From: Acidobacteriota bacterium
GTDB taxonomy: Bacteria > Acidobacteriota > Vicinamibacteria > Vicinamibacterales > UBA2999
DNA length: 64,000 nt
Assembly (NCBI GenBank): GCA_020851565.1
Contig: JADZCN010000113.1
Coordinates: forward strand, 124,001-188,000
Reading direction: 5' to 3'
Part shown: one piece after another, positions 8,158 through 16,437 of the stretch
How the letters are laid out: every line of letters starts with the position of its first letter
How positions within the stretch are numbered: position 1 is the first letter of the stretch
The notes under the pieces: model-generated
Database searches by the model: none
What the model saw: the letters and a program-made list of their open reading frames with translations, nothing else
Told to the model about the DNA's origin: nothing
Position numbers and translations under genes: made by a program

Positions 8158-9024
8158 CTATGCCGGTTGCGAGGATACCGGTCTCAGGGGCCCCGGCCGG
8201 ACGTAGTAGTAGCCCTCCTCGCACGTCACGCGGATGGGCCCGTCAAAGGCCGCGGGCAAGGCCGGTCCCAAAAGGACGCGCGCCGTCGGGCCGTCATCGA
8301 TGATCCGGCCCTCTTTCAACACGATGACCCGCCCGATCTCCGGGATGATTTCATCCACGTGCTGCGTCACGAGGAGCACCGTCGTCCCGACGCGCGCCAC
8401 CTGGCGCACGTGCTCCATGAAGCGATGGCGAGCGACGATGTCCAGGCCCGTCGTGGGCTCGTCCAGCACCAGGAGATCGGGCGTGCGGACGAGCGCGCGC
8501 GCGATCAGCACGCGACGTGCCTCGCCGGTGGACAGCCGATCGAGCCGTGACGCCGCCAGGTGCATCGCGCCCACGCGCGCCAGCGCCTCCCGCGCCTGCT
8601 CCCGCATCTGCTCGGTCACCTCGTGGTGATCGAACACGCCGCGGCTGGCGAAGAAGCCCGAGAGCACGACCTCGATGGCCGGCACTTGAGACACCCACGG
8701 GCCGCCGGTGAAGCGCTCGTGGACGTCGGCAGACACCACCCCCATCCGCGCGCGTAGCTCGGTGGCGTCCCACCGCACGCGGCCGAAGAGCCGGAGCGGT
8801 GGCTCGTCGCTGGCAGTGGCGAGCGGATAGGCCTCCAGCGTCAGCATCCGGATCAGGGACGACTTGCCCGCGCCGTTCGGACCGACGATGGCCACGTGCT
8901 CGCCGCGGTGGATGGTGAAGGTCAGATCATGGAGCACGCGCGCGTGCTCGCGCGCGAGGCTGGCGCTGCGGAGCTCGAGGATCGGCGCGGAGTCGGCAGC
9001 GGGGCGGTTCGGCAACCTCGGCAT
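8158..9024 (-). CDS. ABC transporter ATP-binding protein, stand-alone
   Basis: About 288 residues. Walker A GPNGAGKSS, a signature written LSTGE instead of LSGGQ, Walker B LLVLDEPTTGLD and H-loop VTQHVDEI are all present, so it should be an active ATPase. The sequence pattern (LRSASLAREHARVLHDLTFTIHRGEHVAIVGPNG) fits the ModF/YlmA-like group of ABC ATPases. No permease or binding protein gene is nearby, so the transported substrate or even a transport role is uncertain. ATG 9024 overlaps a TAGAAT box; a leaderless start at TTG 9015 is possible, and a longer open frame extends to 9159. Confidence 0.88.
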   Translation of the reverse strand: MPRLPNRPAADSAPILELRSASLAREHARVLHDLTFTIHRGEHVAIVGPNGAGKSSLIRMLTLEAYPLATASDEPPLRLFGRVRWDATELRARMGVVSADVHERFTGGPWVSQVPAIEVVLSGFFASRGVFDHHEVTEQMREQAREALARVGAMHLAASRLDRLSTGEARRVLIARALVRTPDLLVLDEPTTGLDIVARHRFMEHVRQVARVGTTVLLVTQHVDEIIPEIGRVIVLKEGRIIDDGPTARVLLGPALPAAFDGPIRVTCEEGYYYVRPGPLRPVSSQPA

Positions 9025-9185
9025 TCTAGCCGTACGCCACGACGCAACACCTGCACACTCAGCCGGCGCGAGCGTTTGCAGAACCTGCGACCTGCGCGAG
9101 CCGGCGTCGCTGAAATCCTCGGGTTGCAGCCCTATTTCACTGTGGCCCGCGATTCGCACGGACCAGCGCGGAGGACGATGCTACG

Positions 9186-9839
9186 ATGGCCGGCGACTGG
9201 GCGATGGAGATGCAGGAGGCGCTCGAGCGGTTTCGACAGGCCTTCTCGGACGAGCTTCGCGGGCAGCTGCTGGCCACCGAGGAGCGGCTCGAGACGCGGC
9301 TATCCGAACGGCTCGAGACGCGGCTGTCCGAGCGGCTCGAGACGCGGCTGTCCGAACGGCTCGAGACGCGCCTGTCGGAACGGCTGGGCCGCCAGAACGC
9401 GGACCAGATCAGGGCGCTTGGGCAGGAACTCGAGCAGCGCCTGTCCGAGCGGCTCGGGCGCCAGATCGCCGACCAGATGACGGCGCTCGGACAACAGCTC
9501 GAGCAGCGTCTGGGCGATCGCCTCACAACCCAGCTGGCCGAGGCCGAAGCGCGCCTCGACCAGCGCCTGTCGGATCGCCTCACAACCCAGCTCGCCCAGG
9601 CTGAAGCGCGCCTCGATCAAAAACTGGGCGACCGCCTGCAGGTGCACACCGAGGAGCTCCGCGATCTGGTGAGGGTGGCCGCCGAAGGATATGGGGGCAC
9701 GCTGGAACGAATCGAGCGGGACCTGGGCGAGTTCCGCGCGGAATGGCGAACCAGAAGCGACGACACCGACCGCATCCTCGCGCACCACCTCCAGCGCATC
9801 GAGGCGCTCGAGCGCGCCACGGGGCTGGCGCCGGACTAA
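9186..9839 (+). CDS. repeat-rich coiled-coil protein of unknown function
   Basis: 217 residues, almost wholly alpha-helical and charged. After MEMQEALERFRQAFSDELRGQLLATEE come four or more octads of the type LETRLSER. Then there are two copies of a longer unit (RLGRQxADQxxALGQxLEQRL) and two of DRLTTQLAxAEARLDQ, ending in a heptad-like IERDLGEFRAEWRTRSDDTDRIL. The octad spacing is off the canonical heptad, so a long hendecad-like or amphipathic rod is more likely than a simple dimeric coil. No signal peptide or membrane helix is seen. It sits alone between an ABC ATPase and a MutS-like gene on the other strand. Function unknown; it resembles phasin/apolipoprotein-like amphipathic helices only in general character. 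Confidence 0.75.
   Translation: MAGDWAMEMQEALERFRQAFSDELRGQLLATEERLETRLSERLETRLSERLETRLSERLETRLSERLGRQNADQIRALGQELEQRLSERLGRQIADQMTALGQQLEQRLGDRLTTQLAEAEARLDQRLSDRLTTQLAQAEARLDQKLGDRLQVHTEELRDLVRVAAEGYGGTLERIERDLGEFRAEWRTRSDDTDRILAHHLQRIEALERATGLAPD
9285..9380 (+). repeat. four tandem 24-bp copies inside the coiled-coil gene
   Basis: CGGCTCGAGACGCGGCTGTC followed by CGAA is repeated four times in tandem with only a few substitutions, each copy encoding RLETRLSE. Near-identity at third codon positions points to recent slippage expansion, so copy number may vary between strains. Confidence 0.9.
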
Positions 9840-9852
9840 TGTTAGGCGGGCG

Positions 9853-11712
9853 TCAGTCGTCGCCCACGTCGAGCCCCACCGACCGCATCAAGGCCAGCGC
9901 GTTGCTGGTCTTCACCACCCCGTCGCGCAGCTGGTAGTCGAAGTGCAGGACGCCACCTTCGAAGCGATCTTCGAAGTGCACATTCGCCGCCCGTGCGCCC
10001 AGCCCGGCCACGACGTCGGTGAGCGCGAGGTCGTGCGTCGTCACCAGCCCAATGGCGCCCATGTCCACCAGGCCGCGCACGATGGCTTCGGCGCCGATGC
10101 GGCGGTCGTGCGAGTTCGTGCCGGCCAGCACCTCGTCCAGCAGGAAGAGCACGGAGGGCGCCGACGAATCGGCGGAGTGCCGCCGCGCCATGGCGACGAT
10201 CTCGCTCAAGCGCGTGATCTCGGCGAAGAAACGCGACTGCCCCGCCTGCAGCGAGTCCTGGATGCGAAGTGTGGCCCCGGCGTGGAGCGGCGAAAGGCGC
10301 ATGCGCCGGGCGCGAACGGGCGCACCCGCCTGCGCCAGGACGACGTTGATGCCGATCGTGCGCAGCCACGTGCTCTTCCCCGACATGTTCGAGCCGCTGA
10401 CGAGCATCACGTGCGGCCCATCGCCGCCCAGGCGGACACTGTTCGGCACGGCGCGCGCCGCGGGAATCAGGGGATGCGACAGGTCGTCGGCCTCGAGAAG
10501 GGGGCCCTGGGCGTCGATTTCCGGAAACGGGTCGCCCGGATGCTCGGCCGCATAGCCCGCGAGGGCCGCGAGGGCTTCGTACTCCCCGGCTATCTCGAGC
10601 CAGCGCGGCACGTGAGCCCCGCAGCGTGCCCGCCAGCGGTCGATGCCCATCGCGGTCTGCGTCCCCAGCAGGAACAGCGCGGCGATGGGGACGAAGAACT
10701 GGTTCTGCCGGGTGTTGAGGATGTCGGCCAGCCGCACGAGCCGCCCGATTTCGACCGACGGGACGTGGCCCGTCGCCGTCAGCCCGCGCGCCAGCGCCGT
10801 CAGGCGGCTGCCTGTCACGGGCTCGCGCTCGATCACGGCCAGCAGGTCCCGCAGCACGCCCAGTTCCTGGGCCCGGCGCTCGACCTGCTCCGATACCTCG
10901 CGCACGGCACTCCGATACCACCAGCCGAACGCCACCTGCACGATGAGGAGGGCACCGAGCCAGCGGGGAGGCTCGCCCGCCCAGACCCACCACCCGACAT
11001 GAGCGGTTGTCAGGGCCGCGAGGACGGGCAGGACGTAGCGAGGCCATGCGGAGACCATCCGCGGCGGCGACTGCGCCCACGCGCGCAGCGCTCCGGTATC
11101 CACGACCGCGCGCACGTCGGGGCCGAACACGAACAGGCCTTCGCGGAGGTCCAGCTTCGGTTGCAGCTCGCCCACGGCCTCCTGGCGCTCGCGCACGACT
11201 GCGGGAGGCGCCGGGGCGAGCAGCCAGGCAGCCAGCGTGGACTCGCCGCCCGCGGTCCGCGGCGAGGAGAGCAGTTCGAAGAGGCTCCCGCGGCCGAACA
11301 GGTCGAGATCGTCGGCGTAGGGATGGTGCTCGGAGCGGAAGCGCTCGCCGGTCTCGCCCGTGCCGGGCCAGGTGTCGTCCAGCCTCTGCAGCCCGCGCTC
11401 GTAGAACGTGACGGCTCGCGCCGCCCGGTCGCGTGCGTTCAGCACGAGGGCATGGCGGATAGCCACGCCGACGAACGCGAGTCCCGGGACGATCAACCAG
11501 GGCAAGCCCGGACGGCCAAGCCACACGAGCAAGCCGACCGCTGTCGCCGCGATGCCGAACCGCCACCATGCCAGCTGCGCATGACGGCGCTCGTGTGCGG
11601 CCACGACCTCGGCGCGCGCGGCCAGGCGCGCACGGTACGCGGCGGCGACGCCATGCCTGGTCCCCGCGCCACCGTCCCGTCCCTCGCCCTCATCCGCCGT
11701 TGGTTGGCCCAC
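9853..11712 (-). CDS. MutS-family ATPase with N-terminal membrane segments
   Basis: About 619 residues from a GTG start that is not well fixed. The C-terminal third is a MutS ATPase domain: Walker A GSNMSGKSTWLR, then RIQDSLQAGQSRFFAEI, Walker B FLLDEVLAGTNSHDR and TTHDLALT. Unlike true MutS it lacks the mismatch-binding N-terminal domain. Instead it has hydrophobic stretches suggesting membrane helices (FGIAATAVGLLVWLG, WLIVPGLAFVGVAIRHALV, ALLIVQVAFGWWY, FFVPIAALFLLG). This matches the membrane-anchored MutS-like group found in Bacteroidota and Acidobacteriota, whose role is not established. It is co-directional with the MerR gene 28 bp upstream, so the pair may form an operon. Confidence 0.88.
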   Translation of the reverse strand: MGQPTADEGEGRDGGAGTRHGVAAAYRARLAARAEVVAAHERRHAQLAWWRFGIAATAVGLLVWLGRPGLPWLIVPGLAFVGVAIRHALVLNARDRAARAVTFYERGLQRLDDTWPGTGETGERFRSEHHPYADDLDLFGRGSLFELLSSPRTAGGESTLAAWLLAPAPPAVVRERQEAVGELQPKLDLREGLFVFGPDVRAVVDTGALRAWAQSPPRMVSAWPRYVLPVLAALTTAHVGWWVWAGEPPRWLGALLIVQVAFGWWYRSAVREVSEQVERRAQELGVLRDLLAVIEREPVTGSRLTALARGLTATGHVPSVEIGRLVRLADILNTRQNQFFVPIAALFLLGTQTAMGIDRWRARCGAHVPRWLEIAGEYEALAALAGYAAEHPGDPFPEIDAQGPLLEADDLSHPLIPAARAVPNSVRLGGDGPHVMLVSGSNMSGKSTWLRTIGINVVLAQAGAPVRARRMRLSPLHAGATLRIQDSLQAGQSRFFAEITRLSEIVAMARRHSADSSAPSVLFLLDEVLAGTNSHDRRIGAEAIVRGLVDMGAIGLVTTHDLALTDVVAGLGARAANVHFEDRFEGGVLHFDYQLRDGVVKTSNALALMRSVGLDVGDD

Positions 11713-11740
11713 ACATGGATGGTATGCCGACCGCGGCGGT

Positions 11741-12220
11741 TCACGGCTCTTCAGTCTTTCTCCTGTGCTTCTTCTTCGCGGGCGACTCCCGCACGGTCAG
11801 CTCGCGCAGGCGGACGTTCTCGCCCAGCATCAGGAGGGGCTGGCGCGGCTGTTCGAGCACGTTGAAGAGGTCACCCGACGCGGTCCGCGCGTAGATCTTG
11901 TCGCCGTCGATGAAGAGGGTCAGCGGGCCGCCGCCCTCGATGGCCTCGTAGAGGCGGACCTTGAACCGCGTCCGCAGTACCGTGAGGAGGCGCCGCAGCC
12001 GCGGCACCGAGAACCCTCGGCGGCGCAGGTCGGCAAGGACCATCAGCTCCAGCAGCTCGATGGGCGTGTAGCGCCGCTCGGTGAACCCGCCGCGCTCGGT
12101 GCGGTGCGACGGAATCGCGGGCGCGAAGATGCCCCGCGTGTTCCACCACTGCAGCTGCCGGGCCGTGAGCCCGGTAATGGCGGCCACTTCACGCGAGCTG
12201 TAGAGCTTCTTGAGCTTCAA
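11741..12220 (-). CDS. MerR family transcriptional regulator
   Basis: 159 residues with an N-terminal MerR winged helix (YSSREVAAITGLTARQLQWWNTRGIFAPAI, RRYTPIELLELMVLADLRRRGFSVPRLRRLLTVL). The C-terminal half (FIDGDKIYARTASGDLFNVLEQPRQPLLML) lacks the Cys motifs of metal-sensing MerR proteins and the long coiled coil of drug sensors, so the signal is unknown. The C-terminal tail is basic (SPAKKKHRRKTEEP). It lies 28 bp upstream of the MutS-like gene and is probably co-transcribed with it. Confidence 0.88.
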   Translation of the reverse strand: MKLKKLYSSREVAAITGLTARQLQWWNTRGIFAPAIPSHRTERGGFTERRYTPIELLELMVLADLRRRGFSVPRLRRLLTVLRTRFKVRLYEAIEGGGPLTLFIDGDKIYARTASGDLFNVLEQPRQPLLMLGENVRLRELTVRESPAKKKHRRKTEEP

Positions 12221-12224
12221 TTGG

Positions 12225-12480
12225 GCCTCGCTTCGCTCGGTAAGGGCGCCGCTTCAGCGCGGCGGTCCGCGCTTCGCGCGGTAAGGGCGCGCCTTCGGCG
12301 CGCAGGCCTCGCTCCGCTCGGTGGGCCATCCCACGCGAGTCGCCTCAGCGATGAGCGCCCACGGGCCGAGAGGCCCGCCCCCGGTAAGGCCCACGGACCC
12401 GCCCCACGCGCCGTCGGGGCCCGCCCGCCGTCAGGCCCACGGGCCAAAGGCACGCCTCCCAGGGCCCACCGGCCGCAGGC
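12225..12480. repeat. GTGGGC/GGTAAGG-spaced hairpin array
   Basis: No gene is seen in this 265-bp gap. It is a chain of short stems such as CGCCGC-TTCA-GCGGCG-like, CCGCGC-TTC-GCGCGG, GCGCGCC-TTC-GGCGCGC and CTCGC-TTC-GCTCGG. The spacers are GGTAAGGGC or GGGCC. The second half degenerates into GGCCCACGGG words. It is the same structural family as 3985-4165 with a different spacer. Confidence 0.6.
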
Positions 12481-12485
12481 CGGCC

Positions 12486-12800
12486 CTATCCGTCCCCGAA
12501 CTCGCTGAGGTGCGGCACCTGCGCGGCGATGTCATCGGCCGCACGTGCGCCCTCGAAGTCCTTCGCCGTCACTCCGCCCTCGGAGTGCGTGGTGTAGGTG
12601 AGCGTCACGCGCTTGTAGTGGATCTCGATGTCCGGGTGATGGTCGGCGGCTTCGGCCGAGGGCACCAGCGCGCTGACGAACAGCACGGCCTCGGGGAAGT
12701 CCTGGAAGGTGTACTGCTTGCGAATCGCCTCGCCGGCACGCGTCCACCCATCGAGAGTGGCCAGCTGCTGGTCGATTTCGGCGGCGGTCATCGTGGCCAT
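12486..12800 (-). CDS. phhB: 4a-hydroxytetrahydrobiopterin dehydratase (pterin-4a-carbinolamine dehydratase)
   Basis: 104 residues, the normal length of PCD/DCoH. It dehydrates the 4a-carbinolamine made by aromatic amino-acid hydroxylases, recycling the pterin cofactor in the cytoplasm. The catalytic signature (AADHHPDIEIHYKRVTLTYTTHSEGGVTAKDF) is intact, with the paired His and the YKRV strand. The N-terminal LDGWTRAGEAIRKQYTFQDFPEAVLFV is also typical. No aromatic hydroxylase is in the window, so it could alternatively serve molybdopterin metabolism. Its start overlaps the end of the upstream small gene by 13 bp, indicating co-transcription. Confidence 0.93.
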   Translation of the reverse strand: MATMTAAEIDQQLATLDGWTRAGEAIRKQYTFQDFPEAVLFVSALVPSAEAADHHPDIEIHYKRVTLTYTTHSEGGVTAKDFEGARAADDIAAQVPHLSEFGDG

Positions 12801-13015
12801 GTGGGCTGCTGCTCCCGGATCTCGTCGAGCCTCGCCCCCAGCTCTTCGAGCCGCCGCAGCGCCTGCTGCCGCCGGCCGCGCGCCTCGTCATCGTCACGCG
12901 CGAAGGCCTGGTCGAGGACGAGGCGATGATACTCCTGCGCGGCCGTCTGCAGCGCCTCCAGCGCCTGCTGGTGCGCCTGCTGCCAGCCCTTCCACCGTGC
13001 GCGATCGTCAGACAT
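12788..13015 (-). CDS. small coiled-coil protein, unknown
   Basis: 75 residues from ATG 13015; a GTG at 13027 would add four. Almost entirely helical and charged (WQQAHQQALEALQTAAQEYHRLVLDQAFARDDDEARGRRQQALRRLEELGARLDEIREQ), consistent with a two-helix coiled coil. No known family is recognised. The 13-bp overlap with the pterin dehydratase gene supports it as a real translated gene in an operon. Confidence 0.6.
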   Translation of the reverse strand: MSDDRARWKGWQQAHQQALEALQTAAQEYHRLVLDQAFARDDDEARGRRQQALRRLEELGARLDEIREQQPTWPR

Positions 13016-13030
13016 CCGTTGGGACACTAT

Positions 13031-13177
13031 GGCACGGGTGCGGGCGGGTGCGAACAGGTGCGGGCAGGTGCGAACAGGTGCGGGCAGGTGCGAACAGGTG
13101 CGGACGGGTGCGGGCGGGTGCGGGCGGGTGCGAGCAGGTGCGACGGGTGCGGGCGGGTGCGGACAGGTGCGGACAGG
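13031..13177. repeat. 10-bp tandem repeat, consensus CGNNCRGGTG
   Basis: About 15 head-to-tail units with a strict 10-bp period, alternating CGGGCGGGTG, CGAACAGGTG and CGGGCAGGTG, with one 9-bp unit near 13141-13149. It fills the gap between the small coiled-coil gene and the DUF5916 gene; the remaining 46 bp up to 13223 show nothing. The same unit occurs at 18331-18360, 54911-54982 and inside three coding genes. Confidence 0.95.
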
Positions 13178-13223
13178 CCTGTCCGCCGTAGCTCGCGTAG
13201 CAATACATGCGAGCGAAAGCGGG

Positions 13224-15425
13224 TCAGAACGCGAGCAGGCGTGTCACCTTGATCGCCACCGATCGCCCACCGATGTCCGTAACGCGCTCCGCACGGCGGT
13301 CGCTGAAGACCACGAACACATCGCTCAACGGCCGGTAGAGGAAGTTGAAGCGCAGGTTGGAGTTCCACTGGCGCGAGGACGAATCGTACTGCACGAGGCC
13401 GTTCAGGAAGAGGCGGCTCGAGAACCCGATGTTCCCGCGGGCCGTCAGCTGGTGCGTGACGCTGGATCCAGATGGCAGTTCGACGTCGTCTCGTGAGTAG
13501 GTGGCGCTGCCGCTGAGGTGCACGTTGGCTCGCGCGGTGACGCCGGCCTGGAGCAGGTTCCTGTGCCCGTCGTAGTAGCCGCCGGAGACGGCCCGCGCAT
13601 CGAGGAAGAGCCGGCGTGCCCGGCTGCTGCCGATGGCGATGAAACGATCCGTGAACACATAGCGGCCCGGCGGGACGACGACCGCACGCGCCCGATTGAC
13701 CACGAAAGGGACGACCAGATCCTCCTCGTTGGGGTTGTCGCCGACCTCGAGCGTCGCCCCGTTCTGCAGCGTGAACACGAGCCGCCGTTCCCAGTAGCGA
13801 GAGTCGAACGACCCACCCTCCTGCCTCACGTCGGTGAAGCCGACGGCCGGGTAGATCTCTCGGAGCCAGCGAGAGGTCCCACTGGGCCTGAAGCGGCGGC
13901 CGAGCAGGAACTGCGTGCGTTCGATCCCGGCCCTCGGCACGAAGCCGGCCTCGTCGACGAACGCCGCTCCAATCACGCCGTAGCTGCCTTCGCCCACCCA
14001 GCGCCCATCGTTGAACGCAAGGCCGGCTCGCGCGGCCATCTGCCGCCCGGCCGGCGGGTGGGATTCCACGTCGATGGCACGGGCGGCGTAGGCAAACACC
14101 GTCACGTCCCGCGTCGGGCGAAGGTTCAGGTCGAGGCCGGCAACCCGATTCTGTGCGCCCGCCGAGCGCTTCTCGACGAACATCACGCCGAGGTCGGATG
14201 CCGCCATCAGGTGGCGACGAAGCCGGAGCACCGAATAGCGTGCCGCGGGCTCATCACCGGCTTCGCGCTGCTGCACGACGAGCGCCCCGAGGCCGGTGCC
14301 GCCAACCCTCCCGCTCACACGGGCGCCCGCGGCGATGGGCACGCTCTCACCGTCGCGCGACAGCCCGACGCGGCGGCTGAAGAACAGGGCCAGGTCGTTC
14401 AGGACGCTGTTGTCGCGCCCGCCGGCGCTCGTGCCGGGCGCGGAGGAGATCTGCGACCCGCGATCAGTGCCGGGCCCGAACTGGAAGAGGCCGGAGTTCT
14501 CGAGGAAGAACTCACGCTTCTCCGGGAACAGCACGCTGAAGCGCGTGGCGCCAACCTGCTGCACGTCGGCTTCGACCTGCGAGAAGTCGGTGTTGACGGT
14601 GAGGTCGGCCGTCAGGCCGGGGGTGATGCCGTACTTGAGGTCGAAGCCCGCATCTCCGGTGGCCGTATCGGCGCGTCCCGAACGCGTGGCGCGCGCGGCC
14701 AGGTAGGGCTTCACGCGGAGGTTCGCGCCACGCCCGATGCCTTGCAGCCCTTCGAGCGTGCCCGCGAGCGAAAGGCGATCGAGCGCCCATTGTCGCGGCA
14801 CCGGGGACCAGTAACTGTTCTCGAGACGCCCCTGGAGGTGCCGTTGGAAGTTGATGCCCCAGGTCTGCGGGTCCGACGCGGGCAACTGGAGCGTGCGGAA
14901 CGGGATCGCATACTCCGCGTACCACCCGGAGGTGTCGCGAGACGTGCGTACCTCCCAGACCCCGTCCCAGCTCAGGTTTCGCTCTCGGCCCTCGTTGAAC
15001 TTCTGCGAATCCCAGCTGGCCCCGGCCGGGTTGACACCGAATTGGTAGCCGTTGCGCCGGTCGAGGAAGGGATCCACGATGACCGCCACCCAGTCGGTGG
15101 AGGTCCCGTCGAAGTCGCGCCTGAGCTCGTTGGCGATGATGCCGGCGGGGTTCCGGTGTCGCGCATGGACGCCGATGTACAGCGTCTCCGCGTCGTAGAG
15201 AATGCGCACCTCGGTCTGCTCCGAGGCGGGCGCGCCGGCATCGGGCTCGCTCTGGGTGAAGCCGGCGGCTACCGGCGCCCGCTGCCAGTCAGGCTCATCG
15301 AGCCGGCCGTCGATGGCCAGGCGCCCTTCGGCCCGGATTGCAGGAAGGGTTCGAGCTGGCTCGCCGGACGCGATCCCCGGGAGGGCCGCCGCCAGCAAGA
15401 ACGACAGACAGACGACCTGACGCAT
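13224..15425 (-). CDS. CBM9-like / DUF5916 outer-membrane protein
   Basis: 733 residues with signal peptide (MRQVVCLSFLLAAALPGIASGEPA). Residues about 25-215 form a CBM9-like sugar-binding sandwich (IDGRLDEPDWQRAPVAAGF, VRILYDAETLYIGVHARH, DFDGTSTDWVAVIVDPFLDRRNGYQF, GWYAEYAIPFRTLQLP). The rest is the DUF5916 barrel (YGITPGLTADLTVNTDFSQVEADVQQVGATRF then FPEKREFFLENSGLFQFG), which ends in strands such as FNFLYRPLSDVFVVFSDRR. Family members accompany extracellular peptidases and glycan uptake, but no activity is established. It lies 51 bp downstream of the TPR-like gene and may share its promoter. Confidence 0.9.
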   Translation of the reverse strand: MRQVVCLSFLLAAALPGIASGEPARTLPAIRAEGRLAIDGRLDEPDWQRAPVAAGFTQSEPDAGAPASEQTEVRILYDAETLYIGVHARHRNPAGIIANELRRDFDGTSTDWVAVIVDPFLDRRNGYQFGVNPAGASWDSQKFNEGRERNLSWDGVWEVRTSRDTSGWYAEYAIPFRTLQLPASDPQTWGINFQRHLQGRLENSYWSPVPRQWALDRLSLAGTLEGLQGIGRGANLRVKPYLAARATRSGRADTATGDAGFDLKYGITPGLTADLTVNTDFSQVEADVQQVGATRFSVLFPEKREFFLENSGLFQFGPGTDRGSQISSAPGTSAGGRDNSVLNDLALFFSRRVGLSRDGESVPIAAGARVSGRVGGTGLGALVVQQREAGDEPAARYSVLRLRRHLMAASDLGVMFVEKRSAGAQNRVAGLDLNLRPTRDVTVFAYAARAIDVESHPPAGRQMAARAGLAFNDGRWVGEGSYGVIGAAFVDEAGFVPRAGIERTQFLLGRRFRPSGTSRWLREIYPAVGFTDVRQEGGSFDSRYWERRLVFTLQNGATLEVGDNPNEEDLVVPFVVNRARAVVVPPGRYVFTDRFIAIGSSRARRLFLDARAVSGGYYDGHRNLLQAGVTARANVHLSGSATYSRDDVELPSGSSVTHQLTARGNIGFSSRLFLNGLVQYDSSSRQWNSNLRFNFLYRPLSDVFVVFSDRRAERVTDIGGRSVAIKVTRLLAF

Positions 15426-15476
15426 TCAGGCATCGTCGGTGTTTCGACATCGCAGCCGCACTCCGATTCTTGTGCC

Positions 15477-16337
15477 CTAATCGCGCCCCGGTGCGCCGGC
15501 GATGGCGCGCTGCGACGATTCGTATTTGGCCGCAAGGATCTGTGGCAGCAGGATGTCGCGCACGTAGTGCCAGTTGGGCACGAGCCTCAGCGCCTCGCGC
15601 GCATTTCGTTCCGCCGCCGACAGGTCTGCCGTCACCTTGTTCAGGTTCGACCAGGCCAGGTTCATCAGCAGCTCCGGTTCCCCCCACCGCGGCTCGAGGT
15701 CATCCCGGGACGGGATCTCCTGCGCGCGCGCCAGTTCGAGCGCGCGCAGGTAGCTGGCGATGACGCGTTCCTGGTGCGCCAGCACCCGCTTCCGCGGCCA
15801 GCCGGATGGCGTACGCCACTCCGCCTGTCCGAGCACCCACAGCATCCGTGGGTTGTCCTGCGGCTTCGACCGGAGCGCGGACATCATGGGGCGAACACGT
15901 TCGACAATCGGCTGCATCCGCACGGTGTCGCCATTCAGCAGGAACAGCTGGGTGCCGAGGGACGACAGCAGGCCCGCCCTGGCGTCTACGAAGCCCGGGG
16001 CGATGGAGAGCGCGGCTTCGAACTCGCGCGAGGCGATCTGCAGGTCCTCCAGCATCTGCGCCACCGGCGCGCCGTCGTTCAATCCGTTGATCGCGCGCCG
16101 CCAGCGTGCAAAACCGCGCCAGTACCGGACCCGCGAGGCCTCGGGCGCCGTTCCGGCCGGCTCGGGAAGCTCGTGGTACAGCAGAAGGAGGAGGGGCAGG
16201 TCGGCCTCGTAGTCCGCCCGGATGATGTCGGCGACGATGACGGCATCGGGGCGCGGCTCCCACTCGCACGCGAAGGGATACCCGGCAATCAGCAGGCCCA
16301 GGCCCGCCGCGATGGTGCTGGCTCTCGAGTGGCTCAT
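15477..16337 (-). CDS. exported TPR-like protein of unknown function
   Basis: 286 residues. A short hydrophobic N-terminus (STIAAGLGLLIAGYPFA) resembles a signal peptide or anchor; Cys24 (FACEWEP) may be a lipobox Cys but the context is not canonical. The body has weak helical repeats that look like TPRs (LQIASREFEAALSIAPGFVDARAGLLSSLG, ASYLRALELARAQEI, LMNLAWSNLNKVTADLSAAERNAREALRLVPNW). It starts leaderless-like, with TAGCGT 6 nt before the ATG. Four direct repeats upstream suggest control by the adjacent LytTR regulator. Confidence 0.75.
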   Translation of the reverse strand: MSHSRASTIAAGLGLLIAGYPFACEWEPRPDAVIVADIIRADYEADLPLLLLLYHELPEPAGTAPEASRVRYWRGFARWRRAINGLNDGAPVAQMLEDLQIASREFEAALSIAPGFVDARAGLLSSLGTQLFLLNGDTVRMQPIVERVRPMMSALRSKPQDNPRMLWVLGQAEWRTPSGWPRKRVLAHQERVIASYLRALELARAQEIPSRDDLEPRWGEPELLMNLAWSNLNKVTADLSAAERNAREALRLVPNWHYVRDILLPQILAAKYESSQRAIAGAPGRD

Positions 16338-16367
16338 GCGGGCACGCTAGCCCGCGGGGCCACTGGA

Positions 16368-16431
16368 GGCCAATGCACATGCGGCCAACGCGTCGAATCG
16401 CCGGTCAACGGGCGCCGGGGGCCGGCCAACG
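16368..16431 (-). promoter_or_regulatory. direct repeats CGTTGRCC, candidate LytTR binding sites
   Basis: On the minus strand CGTTGGCC, CGTTGACC, CGTTGGCC and CATTGGCC begin at 16431, 16410, 16390 and 16375, so the first three are spaced 21 and 20 bp, two helical turns. LytTR-domain regulators bind pairs of short direct repeats with about this spacing just upstream of -35. The array lies between the LytTR regulator gene's stop and the ATG of the TPR-like gene. Confidence 0.55.
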
Positions 16432-16437
16432 GCTGCG

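Noticed and set aside
13031..13177. CRISPR array
   Set aside because: Units are 10 bp with no unique spacers and no cas genes are nearby; it is a tandem minisatellite.
12709..13252. Cys/Gly/Arg-rich plus-strand peptides across the 10-bp repeat
   Set aside because: They consist of repeat-encoded GAGGCEQVRTG-like runs with no support as genes.
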